DNA of 64,000 bases from CAG-826 sp964583155 (GCA_964583155.1 CAZOUY010000001.1:62001-126000); one strand, 5' to 3'. Numbered from the stretch's first letter, positions 25,229 to 35,331 are shown. Made by a program: numbers and translations. Notes: generated by a model from the sequence alone, not told the origin.

Positions 25229-26920
25229 ATGAAAAAATCATTATTAGGCTTGTTTACGACATTGATGATTGTTGGTGCTTGTATTGGCTGTGATGGGAAT
25301 CCTAACGATGGCAATAGCAATATGAATTCCGATCAGCTAGGATTTGTCGATGATAAATATGACAAAGACGGTCGTCTTATCATCTCTTTCTTCGGCATTG
25401 ATCTCGATACGTTGCAATCACCAACGGAAGAAACAACAAAAATCATGAATTATATTCAAGAAAAATTTGGGGTTTCTTTCAAATACTTGACGAGCACCAC
25501 CTCTGGTTGGCAAAGCGTCTTAAACCAGTATATTGGTGCGGGCGATGTTCCTGATGTCTTTTTCCACGATCATCAAGAACCCGCTTATTCCAATTGGCGG
25601 AGTGATGAAAACCGCTATCTCTTCAATTTTTCGACCTATTTGGATGATTATCCAAATTTGAAGGAAGCCTTTGCCCGTTTTCCGGAAAAGGAAATGAAAT
25701 CATATTTAGGTGGCGATTATTATTCTTATCCCATCGTGATGAATGACGCCACGGAAGAAGACAAAATCAACGAGCATGCGCTTTATTATCGCCGCGACTG
25801 GTATACCAATCTCGTTAAAAAGAATTGGAAACCATCGAGTGGTCGCGACTTAGTGGATCCGGAAGATCCTGCATTCAACTATTTGAACTTCTACGATCTT
25901 TGTGAAGGCTTCACCAATGGTGATCCGGATGGCAATGGCAAGAATGACACCTACGCCTATGCTTTAACCAAGGATGGTGGCGTCTATTGGTGGTATCCTT
26001 TGCTTTCGATGTTCAATGTCATTTGGGATGGCTGGCACTATAACGAGACCACCAAGCAATATGAACCGGATTGTACTTCCGAACAAATGAAAGAAGCCCT
26101 TTGGTATATTGCCGATATGTTTGATAAAGGCTTTATCAATCAAAACTATGCGACAACCGCAACTCAACCGGTCATGAAAAATGAGTTTGTGAACGGCGTC
26201 GCCGGCATGATGTGCTATAACGCAACCTATCCAATGGGTAAAGGTATTCTCGATTTAATGGTTCAATATACCAATGCGACAACGCCACTTGCTGATGTCG
26301 TACGGGCTATGCCGGTTCCGACGAATGTCAATGGTGAGAAAACGATGTATGGATATCGTAATGCCTACGGCTTTAGGGCTATTAATAACGATGTTACCGT
26401 CAACAAAAAACGGAAGATCATGGAAATCATGGATTGGATGCTATCAAAAGAAGGACAAACCATTTTGAACTATGGCTTAGAAAATGATCATTTTAAATAC
26501 GATGCGAACGGCAATATCGTAAATCTTTTAGGAGTTGATACCAAAACCGGTTATCAAAAGACCCTTTATGATGATTCAGTCGCGCCAGGAATCTATCGAA
26601 TCAAAGGACTCGTTTCTTGGTCGACGCTAATTCCTGATGAAATGGAGCATCGCGATGAACAAATCCAGCTTTTAACGGCTTGGAAGAATGATGAATTATT
26701 TACTAGTCCGCTCGTTTATTGCACGGTCGATACCTCATATGCGACGACCATTTCACAATTGAACGATATGGTCGAAATCAATTTCAAAGCGATCGTGAGC
26801 AATACCACAAACGATAAGCGGGAAACGACCTGGAATAGCTTTACCAAAAAATATGGAGTAACAGGTGGCTCTTACATCAATGCGATGAATCAAAGTGCCA
26901 AGGATATCTTTGGTAATTAG
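25229..26920 (+). CDS. Extracellular solute-binding lipoprotein of the sugar ABC importer (LipO type)
   Basis: Captures the oligosaccharide outside the membrane and passes it to the two permeases. 563 residues, large as usual for partners of LplB/YtcP. The signal peptide ends in a lipobox (VGAC at 15-18 or CIGC at 18-21), then a Gly/Asn-rich flexible linker. The family-1/LipO-type body contains the text TTSGWQSVLNQYIGAGDVPDVFF in shortened form and many aromatic residues suited to stacking sugars (GGVYWWYPLLS). Strong AAAGGAG ribosome site. A DPDGNGKNDTYA stretch near residue 231 resembles a calcium-binding dockerin-like loop seen in this family. Confidence 0.9.
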   Translation: MKKSLLGLFTTLMIVGACIGCDGNPNDGNSNMNSDQLGFVDDKYDKDGRLIISFFGIDLDTLQSPTEETTKIMNYIQEKFGVSFKYLTSTTSGWQSVLNQYIGAGDVPDVFFHDHQEPAYSNWRSDENRYLFNFSTYLDDYPNLKEAFARFPEKEMKSYLGGDYYSYPIVMNDATEEDKINEHALYYRRDWYTNLVKKNWKPSSGRDLVDPEDPAFNYLNFYDLCEGFTNGDPDGNGKNDTYAYALTKDGGVYWWYPLLSMFNVIWDGWHYNETTKQYEPDCTSEQMKEALWYIADMFDKGFINQNYATTATQPVMKNEFVNGVAGMMCYNATYPMGKGILDLMVQYTNATTPLADVVRAMPVPTNVNGEKTMYGYRNAYGFRAINNDVTVNKKRKIMEIMDWMLSKEGQTILNYGLENDHFKYDANGNIVNLLGVDTKTGYQKTLYDDSVAPGIYRIKGLVSWSTLIPDEMEHRDEQIQLLTAWKNDELFTSPLVYCTVDTSYATTISQLNDMVEINFKAIVSNTTNDKRETTWNSFTKKYGVTGGSYINAMNQSAKDIFGN

Positions 26921-26934
26921 GAAAGGAGAACCAT

Positions 26935-28842
26935 ATGAAAAAAGGAATTCTATATACCCTTTCGACAATAATGACATTTATGACATTAACAGCATGCGGA
27001 TCTTCTTCCGCTAATGAAGCCTATCGAAGTGTCGCCGGTCAAGAAGAGGATGTTGCCTTTGCCTTTGAGAGCTCTTTACCAAGCGAGGAGGTCACCATTC
27101 CTTCATCAACCGGTAAGAAAATCTATGTTTCAAGCTCCTATACCGGGGCACTTTCGGATGGAAGTGAAGCCTCTCCTTATAAAACCCTGAGCGAGGTCAA
27201 TAGCTTGAATCTCGAAGCGGGAGATCAGGTCTTGTTTAAATGCGGCGATACCTTTGAAGGCTATCTAAGCTTTACCGATATAGCGGGAAATGACAATAAT
27301 CCCATCACCTTCTCGTCCTATGGGGAAGGTGAGCGGCCGCTTATTTATTCAAAAGCAACCAGTGCCATCGTCTTTGAAAAAGCCAGTAATATCGTCGTCA
27401 AAGGCTTAAAAGTCAAGGTCGACGGTGTTGAAAGAACGCATTGGAGCGGAGAATGCCGTAATGGTATCAAATTTAACTATAATTATGTCGGCGAGAATAA
27501 GTATCGCAATATCTATATCATCGATAATGAAGTCGAGGGTAATGGTGGGCAAATGAACATCATGGGAATCACCATCGATAGTATGGAGGGAACCTATGAT
27601 AAAGCGCCAAGCAACGTGGTGACAAACGCTTATATCATCGGTAATACCGTTCATAATTTAGGCCGAAGTGGCATCAAGTGCAGTGGCTGGTTGGCTAACG
27701 AAAAAAGCAATCAAAACAATTCCTCAATGACCCTTTATCAAAATTTCCATTTCGATAACAATCACGTTTATGATATCGGTTGTATTGGCATCTATATTGT
27801 AGGATGCACCAATAGCACCATGAATCGAAATTTAGTGCATGACATCGGTATTTATGAGCAGGTGGGAAGCATTCAAACCATGGAGGGCGAATGCGGAATT
27901 ATGGCGTTAGGTACCGATACCTGCGATATTCTATTTAATGAAGTCTATAACTGCTTCGATCAAGGAACAGGCTATGACGCGATGGGCATTGATATCGACT
28001 GGAATACCACCAATGTCAATGTGCAATATAACTATCTACATGATTGCCAAGGTCCCGGTGTTGGAACCATGGCGAATCAAAATAGCTTCATCCGTAACAA
28101 TTATATTAAGGATTGTCGCGGTGATACGAATCAAGCCGGTTCAATCGTGGTTTCCAATTTCACTGCCCGCTATGCCTGTGTCGCTGAGAATATGCATGCT
28201 GTGAAAAACCTTTTAATCAAGGATAACCTCGTTTTGCATAGCTCGGATAAGAGCATCTTCACCGTCTGGCCTTCAAATGGCGATGATACCTATGAAGGAA
28301 ATCAATTCGTGGATAATCATTTACTATATACCGGTGAGAATGTGAGCGATATCTATTTTGTGAATGTCGATCCATCGCTTCCATGGTATAAATTCGCTAG
28401 CAACAAGTACTATAGCCACGATACATCATCGTTTAAGGTGTTGGAGGCAACATCGGCCGCCTACATCAATATTGAAGAAGGCGCTCAACCATATACCGTG
28501 AGCCGAAGTGATAATTTCGGCGCGTGGGCCAAACGCGATCTAGGGGCAACCTACGAGCAAATTAATGCCACGCTTCCGGCCAATCCGCAAAACGCCAAGG
28601 TCGTTTTTGAAAATGGTGAGCTTAAGATCAGCTGGAAAGCCAATAAAGGCGATGTCTGGCATTATAATCTCTTTGATGTCAATTATGATGAAGAGGTTAA
28701 TTATCGCAAGATGATCGGGGAGAGCTTTGAGACCTCCTTTAGTTACAAGCCTTTAACGAACGGGGATCACTATATTATCATTCAACCCGAATCCAATACC
28801 GGTGTGTTAGGAAAAGCGATTAAGATTAAGGTATCGCTTTAA
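26935..28842 (+). CDS. Secreted lipoprotein with right-handed parallel beta-helix
   Basis: 635 residues; signal peptide with lipobox LTAC (Cys at 21), so anchored on the outer face of the membrane. After a ~45-residue linker the DGSEASPYKTLSEVNS motif opens a beta-helix rich in short N/I/V turns (for example IYIIDNEVEGN, FHFDNNHVYDIG, MNRNLVHDIG, VNVQYNYLHDC), the fold of pectate lyases, polygalacturonases and many glycan epimerases or lyases. The last ~90 residues look like a fibronectin-III-type beta domain. The gene lies between the binding protein and the GH94 gene, so it probably cleaves or holds the polysaccharide before uptake. The catalytic family (PL or GH) cannot be assigned from the sequence by eye. 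Confidence 0.75.
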   Translation: MKKGILYTLSTIMTFMTLTACGSSSANEAYRSVAGQEEDVAFAFESSLPSEEVTIPSSTGKKIYVSSSYTGALSDGSEASPYKTLSEVNSLNLEAGDQVLFKCGDTFEGYLSFTDIAGNDNNPITFSSYGEGERPLIYSKATSAIVFEKASNIVVKGLKVKVDGVERTHWSGECRNGIKFNYNYVGENKYRNIYIIDNEVEGNGGQMNIMGITIDSMEGTYDKAPSNVVTNAYIIGNTVHNLGRSGIKCSGWLANEKSNQNNSSMTLYQNFHFDNNHVYDIGCIGIYIVGCTNSTMNRNLVHDIGIYEQVGSIQTMEGECGIMALGTDTCDILFNEVYNCFDQGTGYDAMGIDIDWNTTNVNVQYNYLHDCQGPGVGTMANQNSFIRNNYIKDCRGDTNQAGSIVVSNFTARYACVAENMHAVKNLLIKDNLVLHSSDKSIFTVWPSNGDDTYEGNQFVDNHLLYTGENVSDIYFVNVDPSLPWYKFASNKYYSHDTSSFKVLEATSAAYINIEEGAQPYTVSRSDNFGAWAKRDLGATYEQINATLPANPQNAKVVFENGELKISWKANKGDVWHYNLFDVNYDEEVNYRKMIGESFETSFSYKPLTNGDHYIIIQPESNTGVLGKAIKIKVSL

Positions 28843-28859
28843 TTAAGGAATAATTAAGT

Positions 28860-31106
28860 ATGAAAAAAGGATATTTTGACGCTTTAAAGCATGAATATGT
28901 TATTCAAGATATGCATCCGATTCGCCCTTTAAAAAACTATTTATGGAATGATAAGGTGGTCGCAAATTACAATCAATTTGGCTTTGGAAATGCGCTTGCC
29001 AACGTTCCGACCGGTTTTAAATCGATTACATTCGAGGAGCGTCTCGTTTATATCAAGGATTTGGATACTCATGAATACTATGCGATGAATCGAAACTACG
29101 ATAATTTACCCTTTGATATCTTTGAATGTCATGTGGGTCTCGGTTATCAACGAATCGTGGCCCTCTATCAGGGGGTAAAAAGCGAATATACCATTTTGAT
29201 TCCGGAGGATGATTATTGTGAATTAAGCAGCATCCATTTGGAGAATCTTTCTAGTCAAGAAAAGGATCTTCATGTCTATGCTTACATTAAGCCCCATATC
29301 AATGTGACATGGCATACCGCTTATGGTGAGGGTCGCTATGATAATAAATTACGTGGCCTATATTATTCACATGTAGGATTCGATATTGCCGATCCATATT
29401 TGCATTTCTTTATGAAAAGCGATCTGGATTGTGTAGCCTTTGATGTGAGTGGTCGCTTCTTTCAAGGATTCTATAATGATCTCGCGCATCCGCTTGGTTT
29501 GCAAAGTGAGTATCTTTCCTCGCATGAAACGACATTTGAAGATAATTATGTCGGTGTGATGCAATTTGTGGTTCATTTAGATCCGCATGAAACCAAGGAT
29601 ATTCATATCTCCTGTGGAATCGCCACATCATATGAAAACGCGCTTATACTTGCCGATAAATATCTGAAAAAGGGTGCATTTCAACAGGAGCTCGATAAAC
29701 AGGCCTCGAAGGCCTACCGCATGATGGAGGCCATGCAAATTGAGACGCCTGATGATTATTTAAATCTCCAAATCAATACATGGCTCAAACGCCAAATTGC
29801 TTTAGGAAAAACATGGGGAAGAGTGTATGGCAAAGGCTTCCGCGATGTCCTCCAAGATATTTCGGCCTTTGTCTCGCTTGATCCGACTCTGGCGCGTGAG
29901 CGAATCTTGAATACGCTTCGTTACCAGAGGGTGGATGGCAATACCATTCGGCAATTCGATCCGATTGTCGATCATCCATATCGCGATGGTGCCGCTTGGA
30001 TCCCGATGGCGCTTTTAGCGTATTTAAAGGAAAGCGGCGATGAATCGATCTTAAAGGAAGAGGTCGGTTATTATAACAGTGATCAGCATGATAGTGTCTT
30101 TGATCACATGGTTCGGGGACTTGATTTTTTGTTAAATGGTCGCGGACCGCATAATCTCGTTTTATGGGGTGGTGGCGATTGGAATGATTCGCTTAATAAC
30201 TGCGGTAATTTGGGCCGTGGTGAAAGCGTTTGGCTTTCAATTGCGACGATTAAAGCCCTCCACGAATTTTATGAAATCGCCAAGCGCTTTAGGCCAACTA
30301 TGAATCTTGATGGTTATTATCAAAAAGAAAAGGATTTAGTGGCGCATATTAATAATGAAGGCTTCAAGGGCGATCATTACATCTATGGCTATAATGACTG
30401 GGATGAGGTCATCGGATCCGATGAAACGGAGGAGGGAAAAATTTATCTTAATCCGCAAACATGGGCCGTTCTTAGCGAAGTGGTGACTGACCAAAAGGCG
30501 AATGATCTCATGGATGTTGTTGAAAAAAGATTACGCTGTGATTTTGGTTATAAGCAGGTCGATCCCTCTTACTCGGTAGGAACGGATCATATCGGACGAG
30601 CTTCCTATTTTAAACCCGGAACCTATGAAAACGGCTCGGTTTATTTACACGGGGTATCCTTTAAAATCGCCGCTGATTTAAAGCTTAAACGCGCGGATCA
30701 TGCTTATGAAACGCTAAAAATGATTCGTTACGATAATCCCTTAAATAGCGACTCGGGAATGGAGCCCTATGCGACCGCCAATATGTATATCGGTCCTGAA
30801 TGTCAATGCATAAAGGGCTATGCCCCGATTCCATGGATTACGGGAACCGCCGGTTGGCTTTATCGCGATATCACTGAATGCATGTTAGGAGTGCAGGCGG
30901 ATTTCGATGGCTTACGACTAGATCCCGTTTTACCATCCGCTTGGAAGCATGTCACCATAACGCGGGTTTTCCGCGATATCAAGTATCATATCACCATCGA
31001 AAGAACGGGCATTGAATGTCTTATTGTCGATGGTAACACGATGAAGGGCAATTTAATCCCTCTTTTGGATATCGATACTATTCATGAAGTATATTATTCA
31101 TTTTAG
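28860..31106 (+). CDS. GH94-family glycoside phosphorylase
   Basis: Inverting phosphorylase that splits a beta-linked glucoside or related disaccharide with phosphate, giving a sugar-1-phosphate. 748 residues, no signal peptide. It has an N-terminal beta-sandwich (residues 1-~260) and an (alpha/alpha)6 barrel. Family text includes FRDVLQDISAFVSLDP near residue 329, the catalytic acid Asp in GGGDWNDSLNNCG near 439, and the phosphate-binding C-terminal region EPYATANMYIGPE near 638 and GTAGWLYRD. Known GH94 enzymes act on cellobiose, chitobiose, laminaribiose, cellobionate and beta-1,2-glucans; substrate is not decided here. Weak ribosome site, so translation is probably coupled to the gene before. 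Confidence 0.85.
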   Translation: MKKGYFDALKHEYVIQDMHPIRPLKNYLWNDKVVANYNQFGFGNALANVPTGFKSITFEERLVYIKDLDTHEYYAMNRNYDNLPFDIFECHVGLGYQRIVALYQGVKSEYTILIPEDDYCELSSIHLENLSSQEKDLHVYAYIKPHINVTWHTAYGEGRYDNKLRGLYYSHVGFDIADPYLHFFMKSDLDCVAFDVSGRFFQGFYNDLAHPLGLQSEYLSSHETTFEDNYVGVMQFVVHLDPHETKDIHISCGIATSYENALILADKYLKKGAFQQELDKQASKAYRMMEAMQIETPDDYLNLQINTWLKRQIALGKTWGRVYGKGFRDVLQDISAFVSLDPTLARERILNTLRYQRVDGNTIRQFDPIVDHPYRDGAAWIPMALLAYLKESGDESILKEEVGYYNSDQHDSVFDHMVRGLDFLLNGRGPHNLVLWGGGDWNDSLNNCGNLGRGESVWLSIATIKALHEFYEIAKRFRPTMNLDGYYQKEKDLVAHINNEGFKGDHYIYGYNDWDEVIGSDETEEGKIYLNPQTWAVLSEVVTDQKANDLMDVVEKRLRCDFGYKQVDPSYSVGTDHIGRASYFKPGTYENGSVYLHGVSFKIAADLKLKRADHAYETLKMIRYDNPLNSDSGMEPYATANMYIGPECQCIKGYAPIPWITGTAGWLYRDITECMLGVQADFDGLRLDPVLPSAWKHVTITRVFRDIKYHITIERTGIECLIVDGNTMKGNLIPLLDIDTIHEVYYSF

Positions 31107-31129
31107 ATTATAAAAGGAGGACGTATTTT

Positions 31130-32329
31130 ATGTCAGACGTCACATTAAAAAATGTATACAAGGTCTTTGATGAGGTAATTGCCGTCAATAATTTCTCGAT
31201 GGAAATTAAAGATAAGGAATTTATTGTTTTCGTTGGACCTTCCGGATGTGGAAAAACGACTACACTGCGAATGATTGCGGGGCTAGAAACAATTACGGCC
31301 GGCGAAATCTATATTGGCGATACTTTGGTCAATTATGTCGAGCCAAAATCACGTGATATTGCTATGGTTTTCCAAAATTACGCTCTCTATCCCCATATGA
31401 CGGTTTATAAAAATATGTCCTTTTCCTTAAGAATGCGGAAATTTCCCTTCGAGGTCGATGTGAAGGATAAAAAGACCGGCGCCGTGATCGGTAAGAAAAA
31501 AATCATGCGCAAGTTGACGAAGGAAGAAATCGATGAGCGTGTCCGTGCCGCGGCGCGTATGTTGGAAATTGAAGACTATTTAGAAAGAAAACCGAAGGCA
31601 TTATCCGGAGGACAAAGACAAAGAGTCGCAATTGGTCGGGCAATCGTTCGCAATCCGAAGGTCTTCTTGATGGATGAACCATTATCGAATTTGGATGCTA
31701 AACTCCGTAATCAAATGCGAGCGGAGCTGATTCTATTGCGTAAAAGAATCAATACGACCTTTATTTATGTTACACATGATCAGACCGAGGCGATGACTCT
31801 TGGTGATCGGATTGTCATCATGAAGGATGGATTGATTCAGCAGATCGGCACGCCCGATGAAGTATTCCATCATCCCGCGAATCTATTTGTGGCCGGCTTT
31901 ATCGGCACTCCGCAAATGAATTTCTTTGAAGCGACACTCGATGAGAATTATGATATTCAAATTGGCGATAAGAAGCTATCGAGCTCGCGTTCCTTAAAAT
32001 CGCGATTATCCGCTAAAGAAACCGCCGCTCAAAAGATCATTGTGGGAATCCGCCCTGAGCATATTAAGCTCTGTAAAGAGGATGATCGTCGGGCCTTATT
32101 AGGTGAAATAATTGTCGTGGAATCGATGGGAAGTATGGTTCATCTCCATCTCAATGTCGGAGAGACCAAAAATGTTATTATCATGATTCCGACGATTGAA
32201 CTCAAGGCGAGTGAAATTGAGAATTTAAAGCAGGGCAATATGGTTTATTTCCGCTTTAAAGAGAGCTTATCCCATCTATTCTCGAGTGAAACAACCGCCA
32301 ATTTATTACCATTAGAAAAAGAGGAATAG
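31130..32329 (+). CDS. Sugar ABC importer ATPase (MsmX/UgpC family)
   Basis: ATP-hydrolysing subunit, likely serving the LplB/YtcP permeases and perhaps other importers. 399 residues. Walker A GPSGCGKTT near residue 37, Q-loop FQNYALYPH, signature LSGGQRQRVAIGRA near 160, Walker B VFLMDEPLSNLD near 178, H-loop VTHDQTEAM, then the regulatory C-terminal TOBE/OB domain (residues 250-399). Unusual: about 23 lysine-rich residues are inserted after MRKFP (near residue 102), between the Q-loop and the signature. Strong AAGGAGG ribosome site. LplB/YtcP-type importers usually lack a dedicated ATPase gene nearby, so its position inside the locus is useful evidence of partnership. Confidence 0.93.
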   Translation: MSDVTLKNVYKVFDEVIAVNNFSMEIKDKEFIVFVGPSGCGKTTTLRMIAGLETITAGEIYIGDTLVNYVEPKSRDIAMVFQNYALYPHMTVYKNMSFSLRMRKFPFEVDVKDKKTGAVIGKKKIMRKLTKEEIDERVRAAARMLEIEDYLERKPKALSGGQRQRVAIGRAIVRNPKVFLMDEPLSNLDAKLRNQMRAELILLRKRINTTFIYVTHDQTEAMTLGDRIVIMKDGLIQQIGTPDEVFHHPANLFVAGFIGTPQMNFFEATLDENYDIQIGDKKLSSSRSLKSRLSAKETAAQKIIVGIRPEHIKLCKEDDRRALLGEIIVVESMGSMVHLHLNVGETKNVIIMIPTIELKASEIENLKQGNMVYFRFKESLSHLFSSETTANLLPLEKEE

Positions 32330-32336
32330 TTAAACG

Positions 32337-34415
32337 ATGAAGAAAATATCTTTTGGGGATCGTCATCTCCGCTTTCATTTTGTCATTGATGATGAGCGCA
32401 ATCTGCATTTTTATGATGAGCCCAAGGCATCATTAACCGATACGCAAAAATGGCTTATCACGCATAAAAATAACCCGGTGGAGATTCAAATCAGTGGACA
32501 TCGCACCACCGATCATTGCGGGGATCGTTACATCTTTACTTCCGAGTCGTTGACTTTAAAATATGTTCGCCATTTTTATTTAAATGATGATAAGAGCCGA
32601 ACATTGGTTATTATTCAAAAAAATGATGCGATTAAAGTTCTTTCTTATTATCAACTATATTTTGACACTCATGTTATTCGGTGTTGGAACGAAGTGACAA
32701 ATATTTCTAAAGAGCCATTAACTTTGGAATATGTCAGTAGCTTTGCGAAAAAGGATATGATCGGTTATCGACATTATGATAGTGCAACGCTGATGATTCC
32801 TCATAATTCCTGGTTTTTGGAAAGCCAGTGGAAATCCTATCGCTTGCGGGATTTAGGCATCGTTTCCTGCAATGATATCAAGAATTTTAAAAAGTATTGC
32901 GTGAGCAATACCGGAGCCTGGTCCAGTAAAAATTATTTACCGATGGGCATGCTCTGTGATGAGCGCCTCCATCGAAATTATTTATGGCAGATCGAGGCTA
33001 ATGGCAGCTGGAGCTATGAGATCGGTGATTTTGTTGGTAATGTGACCCTCAACATTTCGGGTCCGACCCTTCAAGAGAATGGCTGGAACAAAGAGCTGAT
33101 GCCGAATGAGACCTTTACAAGTGTCAAGGTAGCGTTAACCTGTGCCAAAACGATTGAAGATTGCTTTGCCAATATCACCCGTTATCGCCGGAAAATCATT
33201 CATCGAACATCCGATCATGATCATAATCCCATCATCTTCAATGAGTATATGTTAGCATCATGGAATTGTCCATCGCATGAAACGGCCTTAGCCTTGGCCC
33301 CCACCGCAAAGGCGCTCGGTGCTGAGTATTTTGTGATCGATTGCGGGTGGCATGATGAGATTATCGATCCCTTCTATTACGTGGGAAGATGGGAAGAAAG
33401 CCATAAAAAATATCCTGATGGTCTGAAGAAGACCTTGGATTATTTGCGATCTTTAGGATTAAAGCCCGGTCTATGGATGGAGCCTGAGGTTGTGGGCGCT
33501 TTAGGTGATGCGATCACTTTATGGACACCCGATTGCTATTTCCATCGCTATGGCAAACCGCTCATCATCTCCAATCGCTACCAACTGGATTTCCGTAATC
33601 CAAAGGTGACGGCCTTTTTTGAAAAGAAAATCGCCGAATTAGTGAATGACTATCAAATTGAATATCTGAAATTTGATTATAATATCGAGCCGGGGGTCGG
33701 GATGGATGATCCATCGACCAGCTTTGGAAACGCCCTTTTAGAGCATAATCGGGCATATCACGCCTTCTTGGATCGCATCGGACAAAAGTACCCTCATTTA
33801 GTTATCGAAAGCTGTGCAAGCGGAGGCAATCGTTTAGACTATTTAACGATGGATAACGTGAATCTTGTATCCACCTCCGATCAAACCGATTACACGATTT
33901 ATCCCTACATTATCGCCAATATATTGACCGCCGTTTTGCCTGAGCAAGCGGGGGTGTGGTGTTATCCGAAGAAGGAGGATAAGGATGAAAGTGAGATTTC
34001 CTTCGAATGTCTCAATATGAATCTTCTTAATGCCATGATCGGACGGATTCATTTGGCCAGTAAATTGTATCTCTTTAAGGAAGAGCGGTTAGCCTTTTTA
34101 AAACGCGGCTTAGCGTTCTATCACACCTTAGATGCGTTTAAAAAAGATGCGGTGCCTTTCTTTCCTTTAGGATTATCATCGTATGGTGATCATCATTTGG
34201 CCTTTGGAATCAAGAATCATAAGAAAGCGTACCTTTGGGTTTATAACATGCATGGAACCACCGCCTTCAGCGTTCCTTTAAAGAATGCTAAAGATGTTAG
34301 AGTCGCCTTTCCGCTCGATTTGAAGACCGATTATGAATTCAAGAATGGTCGACTTTATTTTAATCCCCATGAGCCATTAATTGCCCGTCTTTTTGAGGTC
34401 GATTATGAAGGATAG
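32337..34415 (+). CDS. GH36 alpha-galactosidase-family enzyme
   Basis: Retaining alpha-galactosidase (or alpha-N-acetylgalactosaminidase) of 692 residues, cytoplasmic. It has an N-terminal beta-supersandwich (residues 1-~300) and a TIM barrel starting at ASWNCPSHE. Family landmarks are FVIDCGWHDEI near 337, GLKPGLWMEPEVV near 376, the nucleophile Asp in YLKFDYN near 441, CASGGNRLDY near 495 and the acid/base Asp in STSDQTD near 513. It releases terminal alpha-linked galactose from the imported sugar. It overlaps the next gene by 11 bases. Confidence 0.88.
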   Translation: MKKISFGDRHLRFHFVIDDERNLHFYDEPKASLTDTQKWLITHKNNPVEIQISGHRTTDHCGDRYIFTSESLTLKYVRHFYLNDDKSRTLVIIQKNDAIKVLSYYQLYFDTHVIRCWNEVTNISKEPLTLEYVSSFAKKDMIGYRHYDSATLMIPHNSWFLESQWKSYRLRDLGIVSCNDIKNFKKYCVSNTGAWSSKNYLPMGMLCDERLHRNYLWQIEANGSWSYEIGDFVGNVTLNISGPTLQENGWNKELMPNETFTSVKVALTCAKTIEDCFANITRYRRKIIHRTSDHDHNPIIFNEYMLASWNCPSHETALALAPTAKALGAEYFVIDCGWHDEIIDPFYYVGRWEESHKKYPDGLKKTLDYLRSLGLKPGLWMEPEVVGALGDAITLWTPDCYFHRYGKPLIISNRYQLDFRNPKVTAFFEKKIAELVNDYQIEYLKFDYNIEPGVGMDDPSTSFGNALLEHNRAYHAFLDRIGQKYPHLVIESCASGGNRLDYLTMDNVNLVSTSDQTDYTIYPYIIANILTAVLPEQAGVWCYPKKEDKDESEISFECLNMNLLNAMIGRIHLASKLYLFKEERLAFLKRGLAFYHTLDAFKKDAVPFFPLGLSSYGDHHLAFGIKNHKKAYLWVYNMHGTTAFSVPLKNAKDVRVAFPLDLKTDYEFKNGRLYFNPHEPLIARLFEVDYEG

Positions 34416-35331
34416 CCTTATTAATTTTTTAGATAACCATGGCCAAAAAATCGAGGCTCATGGTGGCTATATTCTTCATTATGGCGACTATTATTATTGG
34501 TATGGTGAAGATCGAAGAGCGCATAATTATGTGCGTTGTTATCGTTCCAGTGATTTACAAACTTGGGAAGATCGTGGAGCAGTTATCACGACCACCACTC
34601 GCGAAGAAAAAAGAGTCGCCTCCTATGAATTGGGGCTCCTTAATAAGCAGGGAACCAAGATCAATTTAGAGCGTCCTAAGGTAATCTATAATCCATTAAC
34701 CCATGAATTTGTCATGTGGATGCATTATGAAAATGGTAATGATTATCTTGATGCTCGCGCGGCGATTGCCACTTCAAAATATCCCGATCGTGATTTTGTC
34801 TATCATGGCTCCTTTCGGCCTCTTGGCTATATGTCACGTGATTGTACTCTCTTTGTCGATGAAAAGAAGGTCTATTTTATTTCGGCGGCGCGTGATAATG
34901 CCGATTTACATATCTATTTGTTGAGCGATGATTATTTGACGATCGAGGCTTTGGTGAATAAGCTCTTTATCGATCAATATCGGGAAGCGCCCGCCTTATT
35001 TAAAAAGGATGGGATATATTATCTTTTAACCTCATATTGCACCGGATGGAAGCCCAATCAATGCCAGTATGCGACTTCTACATCGATGGAAGGAACCTGG
35101 AGCGAGCTTAAAATGATCGGGAATGCGAACACCTATCATAGCCAGCCATCTTTTATCCTTGCATATCGCGATACCTTCTATTATGTCGGTGATTGCTGGG
35201 GTGGTGTCGATTGGGAAAAGGATGAAGATTTCGACTATCGTAAATCAACGTATTTGACCATGGAAATTATTATTGAAGGGCAAGAAATATATTTTGCGCG
35301 CGATCGAGGGATATCGATGAGCGAAGAATGA
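34405..35331 (+). CDS. GH43-family glycosidase, exo-beta-1,3-galactanase-like
   Basis: Five-bladed beta-propeller of about 308 residues, no signal peptide. The text follows the galactan-1,3-beta-galactosidase branch of GH43: AHGGYILHYGDYYYWYGE near residue 18, SSDLQTWEDRG near 48, ERPKVIYNPLTHEFVMWMH near 91, MSRDCTLFVDEKKVYFIS near 142, and REAPALFKKDGIYYLLTS near 193 with a catalytic-type Glu. It would remove beta-1,3-linked galactose units. ATG 34405 is chosen because GAGGTCG precedes it and the earlier frame lies inside the GH36 gene. Last gene of the operon, followed by a terminator. Confidence 0.85.
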   Translation: MKDSLINFLDNHGQKIEAHGGYILHYGDYYYWYGEDRRAHNYVRCYRSSDLQTWEDRGAVITTTTREEKRVASYELGLLNKQGTKINLERPKVIYNPLTHEFVMWMHYENGNDYLDARAAIATSKYPDRDFVYHGSFRPLGYMSRDCTLFVDEKKVYFISAARDNADLHIYLLSDDYLTIEALVNKLFIDQYREAPALFKKDGIYYLLTSYCTGWKPNQCQYATSTSMEGTWSELKMIGNANTYHSQPSFILAYRDTFYYVGDCWGGVDWEKDEDFDYRKSTYLTMEIIIEGQEIYFARDRGISMSEE

